IMG/VR virus record: IMGVR_UViG_3300000405_000056 | Location: 1-23,257 of that record | DNA length: 23,257 nucleotides | Reading direction: 5' to 3' (one strand) | Source of the DNA: a virus | Part shown: in pieces, positions 12,517-20,243 of the stretch | Numbering within the stretch: position 1 is the first letter of the stretch | Layout: each line of letters begins with the position of its first letter | Program-made: the position numbers and the translations under genes | The notes under the pieces: generated by a model | Told to the model about the DNA's origin: nothing | Seen by the model: only the letters and a program-made list of their open reading frames with translations | The model's database searches: none

Positions 12517-13067
12517 ACTTGGCAATAGTTGATCCTCCCTATGGGCTAGGTAATAAATTAGCGCATTCAGGAAATGGAAAAAACTCCCAAACAAAATTTG
12601 CAGAAGATTTTAAAAAAAAGAATTGGGATATAATTCCAACTAAAGAATATTTTGATGAATTAAAAAGGGTTTCAAAGCAGCAAATAATATGGGGCGGTAA
12701 TTATTTTAATTTACCTCCAAACAGGGGTTTTATAATTTGGGATAAAATGGTTTATATACCTTCAATGAGTCAAATAGAACAAGCATGGGTAAGTCAAGAC
12801 AGGCTTCCTAAATTAGTTAAGATAAACAACAACGATTGTAATAGAATACACTTAACCCAAAAACCCGTTAAACTTTACGAATGGCTTTTAATGAATTATG
12901 CAAAAGAAGGCGATAAGATTTTAGACACGCATTTAGGTTCTGGAAGCATAGCAATAGCGTGCCACAACTTAAAGTTTGATTTAACAGCGTGCGAACTTGA
13001 TAAGGATTATTTTGAAGCAGCTATGAAAAGACTTAAAGACCATCAAGCGCAATTAACTATATTTTAA
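12453..13067 (+). CDS. DNA adenine or N4-cytosine methyltransferase
   Basis: A SAM-dependent N6-adenine/N4-cytosine methyltransferase with catalytic DPPY at residues 27-30. The SAM-binding LGSGS lies near the C-terminus (161-165), followed by acidic E181, i.e. catalytic motif first and AdoMet motif last (beta-type order). The HLTQKPVKL block at 133-141 is a family hallmark. At 204 aa it is short, with almost no target-recognition insertion. No cognate restriction enzyme is nearby, so it is an orphan phage methylase that may protect phage DNA from host restriction or mark it for regulation. Its 5' end is duplicated at 11828. Confidence 0.85.
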   Translation: MIQITNECNMELMSRYPDNYFDLAIVDPPYGLGNKLAHSGNGKNSQTKFAEDFKKKNWDIIPTKEYFDELKRVSKQQIIWGGNYFNLPPNRGFIIWDKMVYIPSMSQIEQAWVSQDRLPKLVKINNNDCNRIHLTQKPVKLYEWLLMNYAKEGDKILDTHLGSGSIAIACHNLKFDLTACELDKDYFEAAMKRLKDHQAQLTIF

Positions 13068-13094
13068 TAGCGGTAAATTTTAGCGAATAATTAA
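13054..13094 (+). repeat. Repeat after intact methyltransferase (41 bp)
   Basis: Second copy of the 12408-12448 sequence, overlapping the methyltransferase stop codon. Its TAAATTTTAGCGAATAATTAA part is the third occurrence of that core in 1.3 kb (11828, 12428, 13074). Confidence 0.9.
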
Positions 13095-13120
13095 TAAACA
13101 AAAATAAATAAATAAACAAA

Positions 13121-13258
13121 ATGGCAAAAAACACAATTGAAATTACGAATGAAATGGCGGTAACTCTTTCAAAGATTCGTTTAAAAACTGGTAAAAAATT
13201 AACAAATCAGCAAGCAATTGAGGAGGGGTTGAAATTGTTAGCGATGTACCTACTATGA
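13121..13258 (+). CDS. Small ribbon-helix-helix-like protein, 45 aa
   Basis: The ATG follows an A-rich AT leader. The order strand (NTIEITNEMAV), helix (TLSKIRLKTG), turn and helix (TNQQAIEEGLKLLAMYL) fits the Arc/CopG ribbon-helix-helix fold, which binds DNA as a dimer through the strand. It is the only clear small DNA-binding regulator candidate in the window, so it could act on the box A operators, but that link is speculative. It ends in ATGA with the next gene. Confidence 0.55.
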   Translation: MAKNTIEITNEMAVTLSKIRLKTGKKLTNQQAIEEGLKLLAMYLL

Positions 13259-13383
13259 AGAGCAATGTAACTAAATTGTTAGCTTTTCAAATACTTGTTC
13301 ACTTGGCAACAACAGACAAGATAGCCAAGAAGGACTTGTATTTGACTGAAGAAAAAGTATTTAACACAAAAGAAAAATTTTAA
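13255..13383 (+). CDS. Small hypothetical protein, 42 aa
   Basis: Starts in the ATGA that ends the ribbon-helix-helix-like gene and stops five bases before the SbcC-like gene. The product has one hydrophobic helix (VTKLLAFQILVHLATT) followed by a Lys/Glu-rich tail. No family recognised. Tight coupling on both sides supports translation. Confidence 0.5.
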   Translation: MKSNVTKLLAFQILVHLATTDKIAKKDLYLTEEKVFNTKEKF

Positions 13384-13387
13384 AAAG

Positions 13388-15328
13388 ATGAAAATTAGAC
13401 TAAAAAATATAACCCTGATCAATTTCAAAGGGGCAAAAAGACAAATTATTGAGCTTAATAAGGAAACCTCAATCTTCGGTGACAACGCAACAGGCAAGAG
13501 CACCATATTTGATGGGTTCAGTTGGTTATTGTTCGGTAAAGATTCGTTCGACCGTTCAGACTTTGATGTAAAATTCAAGGATAAGCAAGGTAATACGGTC
13601 GATAATCAAGACGTGGAAGTCTCAGCTACGATAACAATTGATGGGGTGGACAGAGAATTTAAAAGAGTCTTACGGGAGCAATGGGGGGTAACTAAAAAAG
13701 GATGCGCTGACACTGAATTTAAGGGTAACGAAACACATTACTTCATAGATGATTTACCCCTTAAATCTTCTGAGTTTCAGCAAAGAATGAACGACCTTAT
13801 CGACGACAAACTATTTAAGTTAATCACTTCACCAACTGCGTTCAATTCATTGCCTTGGAAGGATAGGCGTTCATTGCTTATGCTTATCGTTGGCGAGGTT
13901 AGCAGTGATACCGCTATTGAAGGGCTTGACGTATCTGCAGACAAAAAGCAAGAACTAATAAACATGCTCGCTAAAGACAGTTCACTTGAGAACCACAAGA
14001 AAACAATTGCTTCTAAGATTAAGACTCAAAAAGATGAATTGAAGCTCATCCCTACACGCATAAATGAAGCATTAAGAAGCAAGCCAGAGGAGGTTGATTT
14101 CTCTCAAATCGAAAAGGAGCTGGAGCTAAGCCAAAGCGAAATTGAAGCAATCAACGGTATAATAGCTAACGAATCTAAAGCAGTTGATTCAACAGTTAAA
14201 GAGTTGAGCGAGTTAAAAAAAAGGCTGTACAAAGTTAATTCCGAGATAGAGCGGAAGGAAAACGAATGTAACAAGGAAGCGATTAAGCTAACTACTATTG
14301 ATGATTCGGAAAGAGAATTACTAGAGATTGAAATTGAAAGGTTGGAAGGTAATCAATCGAGCGTGCCAGCACAAATTGAGCGCTTGGCGAACCACGTTAA
14401 AGACCTTAGATTAAAGTTTAGCGAGGTCAATTCTAAGTCATTCGAGATGGACAGCAATCTTTGCGCTTGCCCAACTTGTAAGAGGGAGTTTGAAAGTGAC
14501 GACATTGAATCCAAGCGTATTGAATTAGAGGAAAACTTTAATACCGCAAAAGCTTCAAGGCTTGCTAAAATTAGAGCTGAAGGTGGCTTGGTAAACAAAG
14601 AGATAGAAGCCTACATTGAATTAGATACGGAAGCCAATAGACAGATTACTGCGGCTAAAACAAAGCTTGAAGCTTTGCCAAAAGCAGGAGAGGTAGAATC
14701 ATTTAAGATTGTACACGATAGGCTTATTTCTGAATTAAAGAACTCTAGTTTAGAATACGACTTATCGGAAGAGTTGACTAAAGAAATACTTGAAAAAGAG
14801 GAAAGTATCGGAAAAGTTGATCCTGAACTACTCCACAAAAAGGATGCTGCACAAGTACAAGTTGATGAATTAAAGATTCAACTGGCTGCCAATATTAAGA
14901 TTGAAGAGGTAAACTTAAGGGTCAATGAATTGGAAGCCGAAGAAAAGAGCATAGCGCAAGAAATAGCGAACCTAGAGCGAACTGATTTCTTAATCAAAAT
15001 GCTCAACAAATCAATGGTTGACCTATTGGAATACAAAGTAAATTCATTATTTACCTTAGTTAAATTCAAAATGTTTGAGACTCAAATCAATGGAGGGGAG
15101 AGTGAAGTGTGTATCTGTACGGTTGATGGGGTCAATTATAACAGCCTTAATACAGCTATGAAGATAAACGCTGGGCTTGAAATAATTAACGTCTTTAACG
15201 ACTTCTATAAGATTTCTGCACCAATTTTTATTGATGGACGTGAGTCGGTTGTGGAATTGATTGACACTAATACACAAGTCATTAACCTAGTGGTAAGTAA
15301 GGCGGATAAAAAACTTAGAGTCGTATGA
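13388..15328 (+). CDS. SbcC/Rad50-like ATPase with zinc hook
   Basis: An SMC-like AAA/ABC-type ATPase of DNA repair and recombination. Walker A is GDNATGKST at residues 31-39. Two coiled-coil arms (about 205-345 and 375-540) flank a zinc hook CPTC at 361-364. The C-terminal head has an ABC-signature-like region near residue 590 and a Walker-B-type strand PIFIDGRE with D616. At 646 aa it is much shorter than cellular SbcC, as in other phage versions. No SbcD nuclease is adjacent. The metallo-beta-lactamase protein and RecT downstream suggest it handles DNA ends for phage recombination. It overlaps the next gene by four bases. Confidence 0.8.
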   Translation: MKIRLKNITLINFKGAKRQIIELNKETSIFGDNATGKSTIFDGFSWLLFGKDSFDRSDFDVKFKDKQGNTVDNQDVEVSATITIDGVDREFKRVLREQWGVTKKGCADTEFKGNETHYFIDDLPLKSSEFQQRMNDLIDDKLFKLITSPTAFNSLPWKDRRSLLMLIVGEVSSDTAIEGLDVSADKKQELINMLAKDSSLENHKKTIASKIKTQKDELKLIPTRINEALRSKPEEVDFSQIEKELELSQSEIEAINGIIANESKAVDSTVKELSELKKRLYKVNSEIERKENECNKEAIKLTTIDDSERELLEIEIERLEGNQSSVPAQIERLANHVKDLRLKFSEVNSKSFEMDSNLCACPTCKREFESDDIESKRIELEENFNTAKASRLAKIRAEGGLVNKEIEAYIELDTEANRQITAAKTKLEALPKAGEVESFKIVHDRLISELKNSSLEYDLSEELTKEILEKEESIGKVDPELLHKKDAAQVQVDELKIQLAANIKIEEVNLRVNELEAEEKSIAQEIANLERTDFLIKMLNKSMVDLLEYKVNSLFTLVKFKMFETQINGGESEVCICTVDGVNYNSLNTAMKINAGLEIINVFNDFYKISAPIFIDGRESVVELIDTNTQVINLVVSKADKKLRVV

Positions 15329-15555
15329 AAAATCAAACAGTTTTTAATGCCCCAAAGCTAGGTGAGGGGCAACGTTGGGAGGTACAGGGTTACCTGCTCG
15401 GTAAAGGCATCAGGAAGTGTCCTAGAAAGTTTAGTGAGTTCTCAACTATTCAGTACATATCTTTTTCAGATGGCTACTACCACTTTATCGGTGATGGGGA
15501 TAAGGTTGTTGTATGTTCGATTAGAATTGAATGTAGATTAAAGGATAGATTATGA
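15325..15555 (+). CDS. Hypothetical protein, 76 aa
   Basis: Coupled to the SbcC-like gene by a four-base overlap and ends in the ATGA of the next small frame. Predicted all-beta, with Gly/Tyr-rich turns (EVQGYLLGKGIRKCPRK, then SFSDGYYHFIGDGD). It has no signal peptide or membrane segment. No family recognised. Genetic coupling suggests an accessory to the ATPase, but nothing else supports this. Confidence 0.55.
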   Translation: MKNQTVFNAPKLGEGQRWEVQGYLLGKGIRKCPRKFSEFSTIQYISFSDGYYHFIGDGDKVVVCSIRIECRLKDRL

Positions 15556-15653
15556 ATAAGCAAAAAGTAAGCAAAAAAGCGAAAAGTAAGCCTGAATTAT
15601 ATACAGTGTTATGCGCTTTTATTAATTGTCGAACTGTTAAATTATTAACGTAA
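15552..15653 (+). CDS. Possible small basic peptide, 33 aa
   Basis: The frame opens in the ATGA of the preceding stop and ends inside box A of promoter P2. It encodes a Lys-rich N-terminus and a short hydrophobic stretch. It may be real through coupling, or merely spacer DNA before the promoter; its 3' end is constrained by the operator rather than by protein sequence. Confidence 0.3.
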   Translation: MNKQKVSKKAKSKPELYTVLCAFINCRTVKLLT

Positions 15654-15710
15654 TAAACAAATAAACAAGTCACCTAATTACAATAATTGTTATAATTACA
15701 ACTATATTTG
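15635..15710 (+). promoter_or_regulatory. Phage promoter P2 with box A operator and box B
   Basis: Box A lies at 15635-15654, identical to P1 and P3. Box B, ATTGTTATAAT, is at 15686-15696, 51 bp downstream, ten bp or about one helical turn more than at P1 and P3. The -7 element TATATTTG (15703-15710) starts 17 bp after box B. It drives recT, whose ATG follows 21 bp later, and probably the operon to the terminase genes. Confidence 0.75.
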
Positions 15711-15731
15711 TATCAACTAAAAAATAAAAAC

Positions 15732-16568
15732 ATGACAAAAGAAAATCAATTACCAACGGTTAAAGATATAACTGTTCAGGTTTTGGAGAAAGTTAGGTCT
15801 TTCGAAACCTCAAACGAATTGAAGATACCTAAAGATTATTCAGTAGAGAACGCAGTTAAGTCTGCGTATCTAATCTTGTTAGAGACAACGAATGCAGCCA
15901 AAAAGAATGCGCTTGAGGTTTGCACAAAAGCAAGCATAGCGAATGCGCTACTTAGAATGGTTGTATGGGGCTTATCCCCAATGAAAAAGCAATGCGCATT
16001 TATCATGTATGGTGATAAATTAGAATGCCAGATGGAGTACGCAGGTAATATTGCTCTTGCTAAACGTTGGGGAGGTATGGCAGACATTAAAGCGAATGCC
16101 GTGTTTAGCGGCGAGGAATTTGAATACACCGTGGACCCTATGACTGGACGTAAATACATTGTTAAACACAACGGAAACTTGGCAGCTCAAGAAGAACAGA
16201 AGGTTATTGGGGCTTATGCGGTAGTTACAATGAATGACGGCAGCTCATTTGCCGAAGTGATGGCTATGAGTCAAATTAAAGCAGCTTGGAACCAAGGTGC
16301 AATGAAGGGCAACAGTCCGGCTCATAAGAACTTCCCCGATCAGATGTCTATCAAGACGGCTATCTCAAGAGTCTGTAAGCTACTAATAAGAGGCTCGAAT
16401 GATTCAATATTAATCGACAACGAAGTTGAAGATACGGAAGGTATAGAGGTTCACGACGTGCAAGTTCAACATGAGATAGCAACCGAATCTAATAAGGTGT
16501 CTATTGATTTTAAGGAGGAAGATTACCCTACTAAGAGTGATTCGTCTTTTGATGAGCCAGGTTTTTAA
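15732..16568 (+). CDS. recT: RecT-family single-strand annealing protein
   Basis: A phage recombinase that binds ssDNA and anneals complementary strands in recombination-dependent replication or repair. The core matches RecT: LEVCTKASIANALLRMVVWG, then GLSPMKKQCAFIMYG, then ECQMEYAGNIALAKRWGG, and a QMSIKTAISRVCK block. The C-terminus is acidic (DFKEED ... DEPGF), as in SSB-like tails. I start at ATG 15732 (278 aa); an upstream TTG at 15708 would lie in the promoter -7 element and is rejected. First gene after P2. It pairs with the upstream SbcC-like ATPase and the downstream MBL-fold hydrolase in place of the classical RecE nuclease. Confidence 0.85.
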   Translation: MTKENQLPTVKDITVQVLEKVRSFETSNELKIPKDYSVENAVKSAYLILLETTNAAKKNALEVCTKASIANALLRMVVWGLSPMKKQCAFIMYGDKLECQMEYAGNIALAKRWGGMADIKANAVFSGEEFEYTVDPMTGRKYIVKHNGNLAAQEEQKVIGAYAVVTMNDGSSFAEVMAMSQIKAAWNQGAMKGNSPAHKNFPDQMSIKTAISRVCKLLIRGSNDSILIDNEVEDTEGIEVHDVQVQHEIATESNKVSIDFKEEDYPTKSDSSFDEPGF

Positions 16569-16593
16569 TATTAACATTATAAAAAATATAAGT

Positions 16594-16893
16594 ATGATAG
16601 TAATTAAATTTAATGCGAAGTACGAGGACAGAGTGTCTATTTACCTTAGTCATTCACAATTGAGATGCAAAGGAATAGATATTGATTATATCGAAGAAAC
16701 CCCAAATAAATGTGATGAAAAGTTGGCTTACTGGAAGTTCTCAGACTACAGATTGAATCAGATAAATATAATATTAAACGCACTCAAGGATCTTAAAGAT
16801 ACAATGGGCGTGGATGATTTATGCTTTTCGTTCGCCTATAACGAAAAAGAGCTGTACACTCAATTCAGTAACGACTTTAACGCCTTTATTTAA
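16594..16893 (+). CDS. Hypothetical protein, 99 aa
   Basis: Located between recT and the MBL-fold gene in the recombination operon. I start at ATG 16594, which follows an A/T-rich leader; the frame is open further upstream but runs through the recT 3' end in another frame. It is mixed alpha/beta with a Tyr-rich middle (EKLAYWKFSDYRLNQI). No named domain. Context suggests a replication or recombination accessory protein. Confidence 0.55.
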   Translation: MIVIKFNAKYEDRVSIYLSHSQLRCKGIDIDYIEETPNKCDEKLAYWKFSDYRLNQINIILNALKDLKDTMGVDDLCFSFAYNEKELYTQFSNDFNAFI

Positions 16894-16901
16894 CGTCTAA
16901 C

Positions 16902-17609
16902 ATGAAGCTAAAAGTAATAAAAACAGGGAGCGCAGGTAATGGATATGCGCTCCTTTCTTCAACAGGTGAGTGCCTATTGATTGAAGCAGGTGTTAAGCTG
17001 TCAGAGGTTAAGAAGTACTTAGATTTCGACCTATCACAAGTGGTTGGGTGTATTGTCACTCATGAACATGGAGACCACGCTAAGTATATTAATGAGTATG
17101 CTGATGCAGGGATAGATGTGTATGCGCAAGAAGTCACATTTAAGACTGAACACCATAGATTTAAGGTCTTAAAAATGTCCTCACCTAATGTATTAGGCGA
17201 ATTCTATATACTTCCCTTAGCTGTCAAGCACGACGTACCGACGGTTGGCTTCCTGATTCAGCACGACGAGTGCGGAAAGGTGTTGTTTCTAACCGATACG
17301 TACTATTGCCCTTACAGGTTTAGTGGATTAAACCAAATCATAATCGAATCGAATTATTCAAAGATGATTATCGAAGATAAATTGGGCGGTTATTTGGGCT
17401 TCTTGAAGAACAGGATTAAATCAAGTCACATGAGCTTGGAGACGTGTATCGACTTGCTAAGAGCGAACGACCTGACAAAGGTAAATAATATTGTCTTGAT
17501 TCATTTGAGCGACACTAATAGCGATGAAGACATGTTTAAGAATGATGTTGAGAAGGCAACAGGTAAGCTTTGCACGGTGGCGATAAATGGATTAGAAATT
17601 GAATTGTAA
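16902..17609 (+). CDS. Metallo-beta-lactamase-fold hydrolase
   Basis: Metal-dependent hydrolase of the MBL superfamily, YycJ/VicX-like small type. The HxHxDH motif THEHGDH is at residues 53-59 (H54, H56, D58, H59). H110, D132 (FLTDT), H176 (SSHMS) and H201 (IHLSD) supply the remaining ligands for a binuclear site. The N-terminal KTGSAGNGYALL is the usual first strand and turn. Many such proteins are nucleases. Lying just after recT with an SbcC-like ATPase upstream, it is a plausible 5'-exonuclease substitute for RecE that makes ssDNA for RecT; the substrate is inferred, not shown. Confidence 0.8.
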   Translation: MKLKVIKTGSAGNGYALLSSTGECLLIEAGVKLSEVKKYLDFDLSQVVGCIVTHEHGDHAKYINEYADAGIDVYAQEVTFKTEHHRFKVLKMSSPNVLGEFYILPLAVKHDVPTVGFLIQHDECGKVLFLTDTYYCPYRFSGLNQIIIESNYSKMIIEDKLGGYLGFLKNRIKSSHMSLETCIDLLRANDLTKVNNIVLIHLSDTNSDEDMFKNDVEKATGKLCTVAINGLEIEL

Positions 17610-17643
17610 AATTTAAAAAAATGAGATACTAATGTAGTCTATT

Positions 17644-18087
17644 ATGCACGGATTTGACAGATATTTAGAGGGTAGGGGATATAAATCATTTGCATTCAAT
17701 AGTGAGACAGGCAGGCTAGAGGAGACTGGTAGTAATAGTATTAGTTCTCTTGGCCCTATTGGATTACTCTATATTCATTCATCTAACGAGGCAATGAAAT
17801 TAGTTGATAAAGGCGAGAGTATTAAGGGTCTGGATATTAAAGATTGTTTTATCCTAGGGCTTAACGAGGGCGGTGGATCACCAACATTGATAAGTCCACG
17901 ACCTAAAATTAAAGTAAAGAAAACATGTGGTTTAGTGTGGTGGCTCGAATTTGAATGGAGAGATATATCAATGGCCCTTGCGTTTGAAAATGAATCCCTT
18001 GAAGATATTTACAACGCAGCTATTAATCAAGACGTGACATTTATATACAATGTTGAAGTGAATGACGTGAATGAGGCTAATAAGTAA
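17644..18087 (+). CDS. Hypothetical protein, 147 aa
   Basis: No recognised family. Mostly beta with Gly-rich turns and a Trp cluster near the centre (CGLVWWLEFEWRDISMAL). No signal peptide or membrane segment. A 34-bp gap without hairpin separates it from the MBL gene, so it is likely in the same operon. Ends nine bases before the promoter-like TATATTTG at 18096. Confidence 0.55.
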   Translation: MHGFDRYLEGRGYKSFAFNSETGRLEETGSNSISSLGPIGLLYIHSSNEAMKLVDKGESIKGLDIKDCFILGLNEGGGSPTLISPRPKIKVKKTCGLVWWLEFEWRDISMALAFENESLEDIYNAAINQDVTFIYNVEVNDVNEANK

Positions 18088-18095
18088 ATAATACT

Positions 18096-18103
18096 TATAT
18101 TTG
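18096..18103 (+). promoter_or_regulatory. Possible internal promoter before sigma-like gene
   Basis: A perfect TATATTTG -7 element sits only three bases before ATG 18107, so a transcript from it would be leaderless or nearly so. No TTG was found at the right distance for a -33 element and neither box A nor box B is present. Chance is possible in DNA this AT-rich. Confidence 0.3.
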
Positions 18104-18106
18104 AAT

Positions 18107-18622
18107 ATGGCAATAGGTTCAGATTTGGTTTTAGGGTTGGAAAGTTGCAGAGAAGCAGCTGGTAAATTTTACCCCCTTGACCCTGACGAGTTATTTAACC
18201 GAACATGGCTACTGCTTCGAGAGTCTGAATTAAGACGCCCACAATGGGTAGTGAATGACGTTGAAGCATATTTCATACGGATGTTGAAAAACGAATCTAT
18301 TGCCATTAAAAAAGAGAATTCAAAGACAGTCCAACTCTCAAATGCATTAGCAGAAGATGCGCCCATAGAAGATGTGCGAGTTGAACGTGAATTAATGCTA
18401 TTGGATTGGTTAGAGAGTGATAGTGATAGTGAATTTACTGTCTTTTGCAAAAATATACTTACCTTGGCCATGTATAGCGAAAATATAAACCAAGCCTGCG
18501 AGGTTGCAGACATAAAAAGAAATGCATTTTGGAAATACCGCAAGGCAGCAATAAATAAATTCTATGAGGACACTAATTATTTTGCAGATTCTAACCACGT
18601 TTTCGGTCATACTTTGGTTTGA
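18107..18622 (+). CDS. Sigma-70-like or helix-turn-helix regulator, 171 aa
   Basis: All-helical with a two-domain plan like small sigma factors. An N-terminal region (PDELFNRTWLLLRESELRRP, then VEAYFIRMLKNES) resembles sigma region 2 of Bacteroidetes phage sigma-like proteins. An acidic linker follows (about residues 70-110), and a C-terminal helix-turn-helix (INQACEVADIKRNAFWKYRK) sits where region 4 would be. It could redirect host RNA polymerase to late phage promoters or act as a transcription regulator. Similarity is weak and by pattern only. ATG 18107 is preferred to TTG 18101, which falls inside the TATATTTG. One base separates it from the next gene. Confidence 0.5.
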   Translation: MAIGSDLVLGLESCREAAGKFYPLDPDELFNRTWLLLRESELRRPQWVVNDVEAYFIRMLKNESIAIKKENSKTVQLSNALAEDAPIEDVRVERELMLLDWLESDSDSEFTVFCKNILTLAMYSENINQACEVADIKRNAFWKYRKAAINKFYEDTNYFADSNHVFGHTLV

Positions 18623-18623
18623 T

Positions 18624-18878
18624 ATGTTCAAGTTCAATGTAAAGCTCTTGAAATTGTTAAATTACAGTCCTTTGATATCAAAGGTATCAATGAGAAAGAC
18701 AAGACATAAATGGATAGTGTGTTATTTCTGCACGTCATTTTGGATGGGCGTAGCCTACTCACTTGTCTATCTATTATTTACGGGTGATATTGTCAATTCA
18801 GTATTACTCATCATTTTAAATTCAATAGCAAGTAGGGTGATGGACATCTTACTTAATTATAAATCTTACAAATCTTAA
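18624..18878 (+). CDS. Small membrane protein, DUF1360-like, 84 aa
   Basis: Two predicted membrane helices (around residues 32-53 and 57-72) with a CYFCTSFWMG motif at the start of the first, matching the CxxCxSFW signature of the DUF1360 family of small phage and bacterial membrane proteins of unknown role. The start ATG 18624 follows the sigma-like gene by one base; upstream extension would run through that gene in another frame. It lies far from the lysis cassette, so a holin role is less likely than for the 9377 gene. Confidence 0.6.
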   Translation: MFKFNVKLLKLLNYSPLISKVSMRKTRHKWIVCYFCTSFWMGVAYSLVYLLFTGDIVNSVLLIILNSIASRVMDILLNYKSYKS

Positions 18879-18882
18879 AATT

Positions 18883-19389
18883 ATGTATCAAAAAGAACAA
18901 CCGAGAAAGTATTACAATGGATCACAATTTATACCTATAACTTGTCAGGCTGAAATTATTGAAATTAGAAAAGAAATTGAAGCGAAAGAATTTCACGCCG
19001 ACAGAAATTTACGAATTGCCTACCAAGCTTATAAAGAGATTCAAGAAGCTCAGGGCAAGTTTCCAATGAAAATAGACACAACCTGCTCTAGTTGTATTAT
19101 TACGATTAATCTAATCCTTAACAATTGGCTATTGAAGTTCGATAATGAAGAGGGTCCCGTTAAGATGCCAGATAGTCCTACCGCCCTTGTAGAAGATATT
19201 GAGGTACCACCCATCAAAGAGGTAGAGGAAGTCGAAAAAAAAGTAAACCAAGAATACCTCGATTTGCTAAAGAAATTCAACGCAGTTGCATCTTCACAAG
19301 AGAAGGCGACTATCAATGAAGGCAAGAAACCAACCAAGGCGCAAATACTAACCTACTTCAAAAACAACCTAGAAGATGTCGTTCAGTAG
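18883..19389 (+). CDS. Hypothetical protein, 168 aa
   Basis: No named family. The N-terminal half has a helical, charged pattern with one CSSC pair (residues about 68-71). A Pro/Glu-rich linker (about 98-118) leads to a C-terminal helical domain (YLDLLKKFNAVASSQEKATI, then KAQILTYFKNNLED). It overlaps the next gene by 14 bp, placing it in the unit ending in terminase, so a packaging or late-regulation role is possible but unsupported by motifs. Confidence 0.55.
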   Translation: MYQKEQPRKYYNGSQFIPITCQAEIIEIRKEIEAKEFHADRNLRIAYQAYKEIQEAQGKFPMKIDTTCSSCIITINLILNNWLLKFDNEEGPVKMPDSPTALVEDIEVPPIKEVEEVEKKVNQEYLDLLKKFNAVASSQEKATINEGKKPTKAQILTYFKNNLEDVVQ

Positions 19390-19798
19390 AAATCAGAAAA
19401 GGAAATTCAAACCTTCTTCAAATGGAACGCCAATCGTACCTCTACACAAGAGGAAGGTGAATATATCAATGGTTAATGATGGTGGTTATTATGAGGGTAT
19501 GCCGGGTGTAAATGTAGATTCCAATGGCAATCGGAAAATTATTGATTTTATTGTGACGTCCACAGGTGAATTTAACGCCTATATTTACGCACACCCTAAG
19601 ATTGTCAAGTCGGCTATGCAGGAAAGTATGCGACATAAAGAGTTGAGAAGCCTAATGATGTCAGTGTTCGTGGATTATATCTTTAAAAGGAAATGGAATC
19701 CTCTTTATTGGCTTGTTAGGTTTGCTTTTAGAATTAAAAGGATTTATTTGTCGCTGAAATTTAAACGTAAGAAATTAAAGGAAAGTAACAATGGCTAA
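19376..19798 (+). CDS. Basic hypothetical protein, 140 aa
   Basis: Unknown. The N-terminus is basic and probably disordered (SRNQKRKFKPSSNGTP). The centre is polar, and the C-terminal 50 residues are strongly basic and aromatic (FKRKWNPLYWLVRFAFRIKR), possibly a membrane-associated amphipathic helix or a DNA-contact region. It overlaps both neighbours (14 and 8 bp) and directly precedes the small terminase gene. Confidence 0.55.
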   Translation: MSFSRNQKRKFKPSSNGTPIVPLHKRKVNISMVNDGGYYEGMPGVNVDSNGNRKIIDFIVTSTGEFNAYIYAHPKIVKSAMQESMRHKELRSLMMSVFVDYIFKRKWNPLYWLVRFAFRIKRIYLSLKFKRKKLKESNNG

Positions 19799-20210
19799 TC
19801 AATATAGAAAGATAGATGCTAACCAGCTGTGGCAACTTGCGACCGAGTACATGGATGAATGTATTGAAGCGGTTCAAGAGCAAGCAACAGGAAGTGGAAA
19901 GATAGTTTCGATAAAATCAAGACACATTCCAACAATTGGTTACTTTTGTGATCACTGGATAAGGAGGAAGGATATTAATTTCTATACTAGGTGCTACTTT
20001 CATGAGGTTATTAATACGGACACACATCCATTATCCAACACTATAAAGAGTATAGACGATAAATTCAAGAGCCTAGCTACTGACATAGTAGCCAACGAAG
20101 GCAAGGGAATATTCTACGCAAAGAACCGCTTAGGCATGACGGATAGAATGCAGACAGACACGACAGCTAATGTGAACATACTTAGCATTGACCCCCTAGG
20201 GGATGATTAG
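19791..20210 (+). CDS. terS: Terminase small subunit
   Basis: DNA-packaging recognition subunit, 139 aa, that binds phage DNA and recruits the large terminase. The C-terminal half has the pattern typical of the Bacteroidetes phage family: NTIKSIDDKFKSLATDIVA, then NEGKGIFYAKNRLGMTDR, ending near NILSIDPLGDD. The N-terminal helical part with HIPTIGYFCDHWIRRKD would be the DNA-binding region. It is separated from the large subunit gene by 86 bp holding a terminator-like hairpin. Confidence 0.8.
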   Translation: MANQYRKIDANQLWQLATEYMDECIEAVQEQATGSGKIVSIKSRHIPTIGYFCDHWIRRKDINFYTRCYFHEVINTDTHPLSNTIKSIDDKFKSLATDIVANEGKGIFYAKNRLGMTDRMQTDTTANVNILSIDPLGDD

Positions 20211-20243
20211 AAATAAAGAGGGAGCGCCCCACATGCATAAAGG

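Noticed and set aside
12453-13067. Complete restriction-modification system
   Set aside because: No endonuclease or specificity gene is next to the methyltransferase; the 140 aa neighbour has no nuclease motif.
15708-15731. TTG start for RecT upstream of ATG 15732
   Set aside because: This TTG is part of the TATATTTG promoter element, so it would lie at or before the transcript start.
15836-16171. Minus-strand frame of 111 aa
   Set aside because: Antisense to recT, a well-supported gene; no promoter and no recognisable domain.
18169-18543. Minus-strand frame of 124 aa
   Set aside because: It lies wholly antisense to the sigma-like gene and has the Ser/Phe-rich composition of reverse-complemented Glu/Lys codons.
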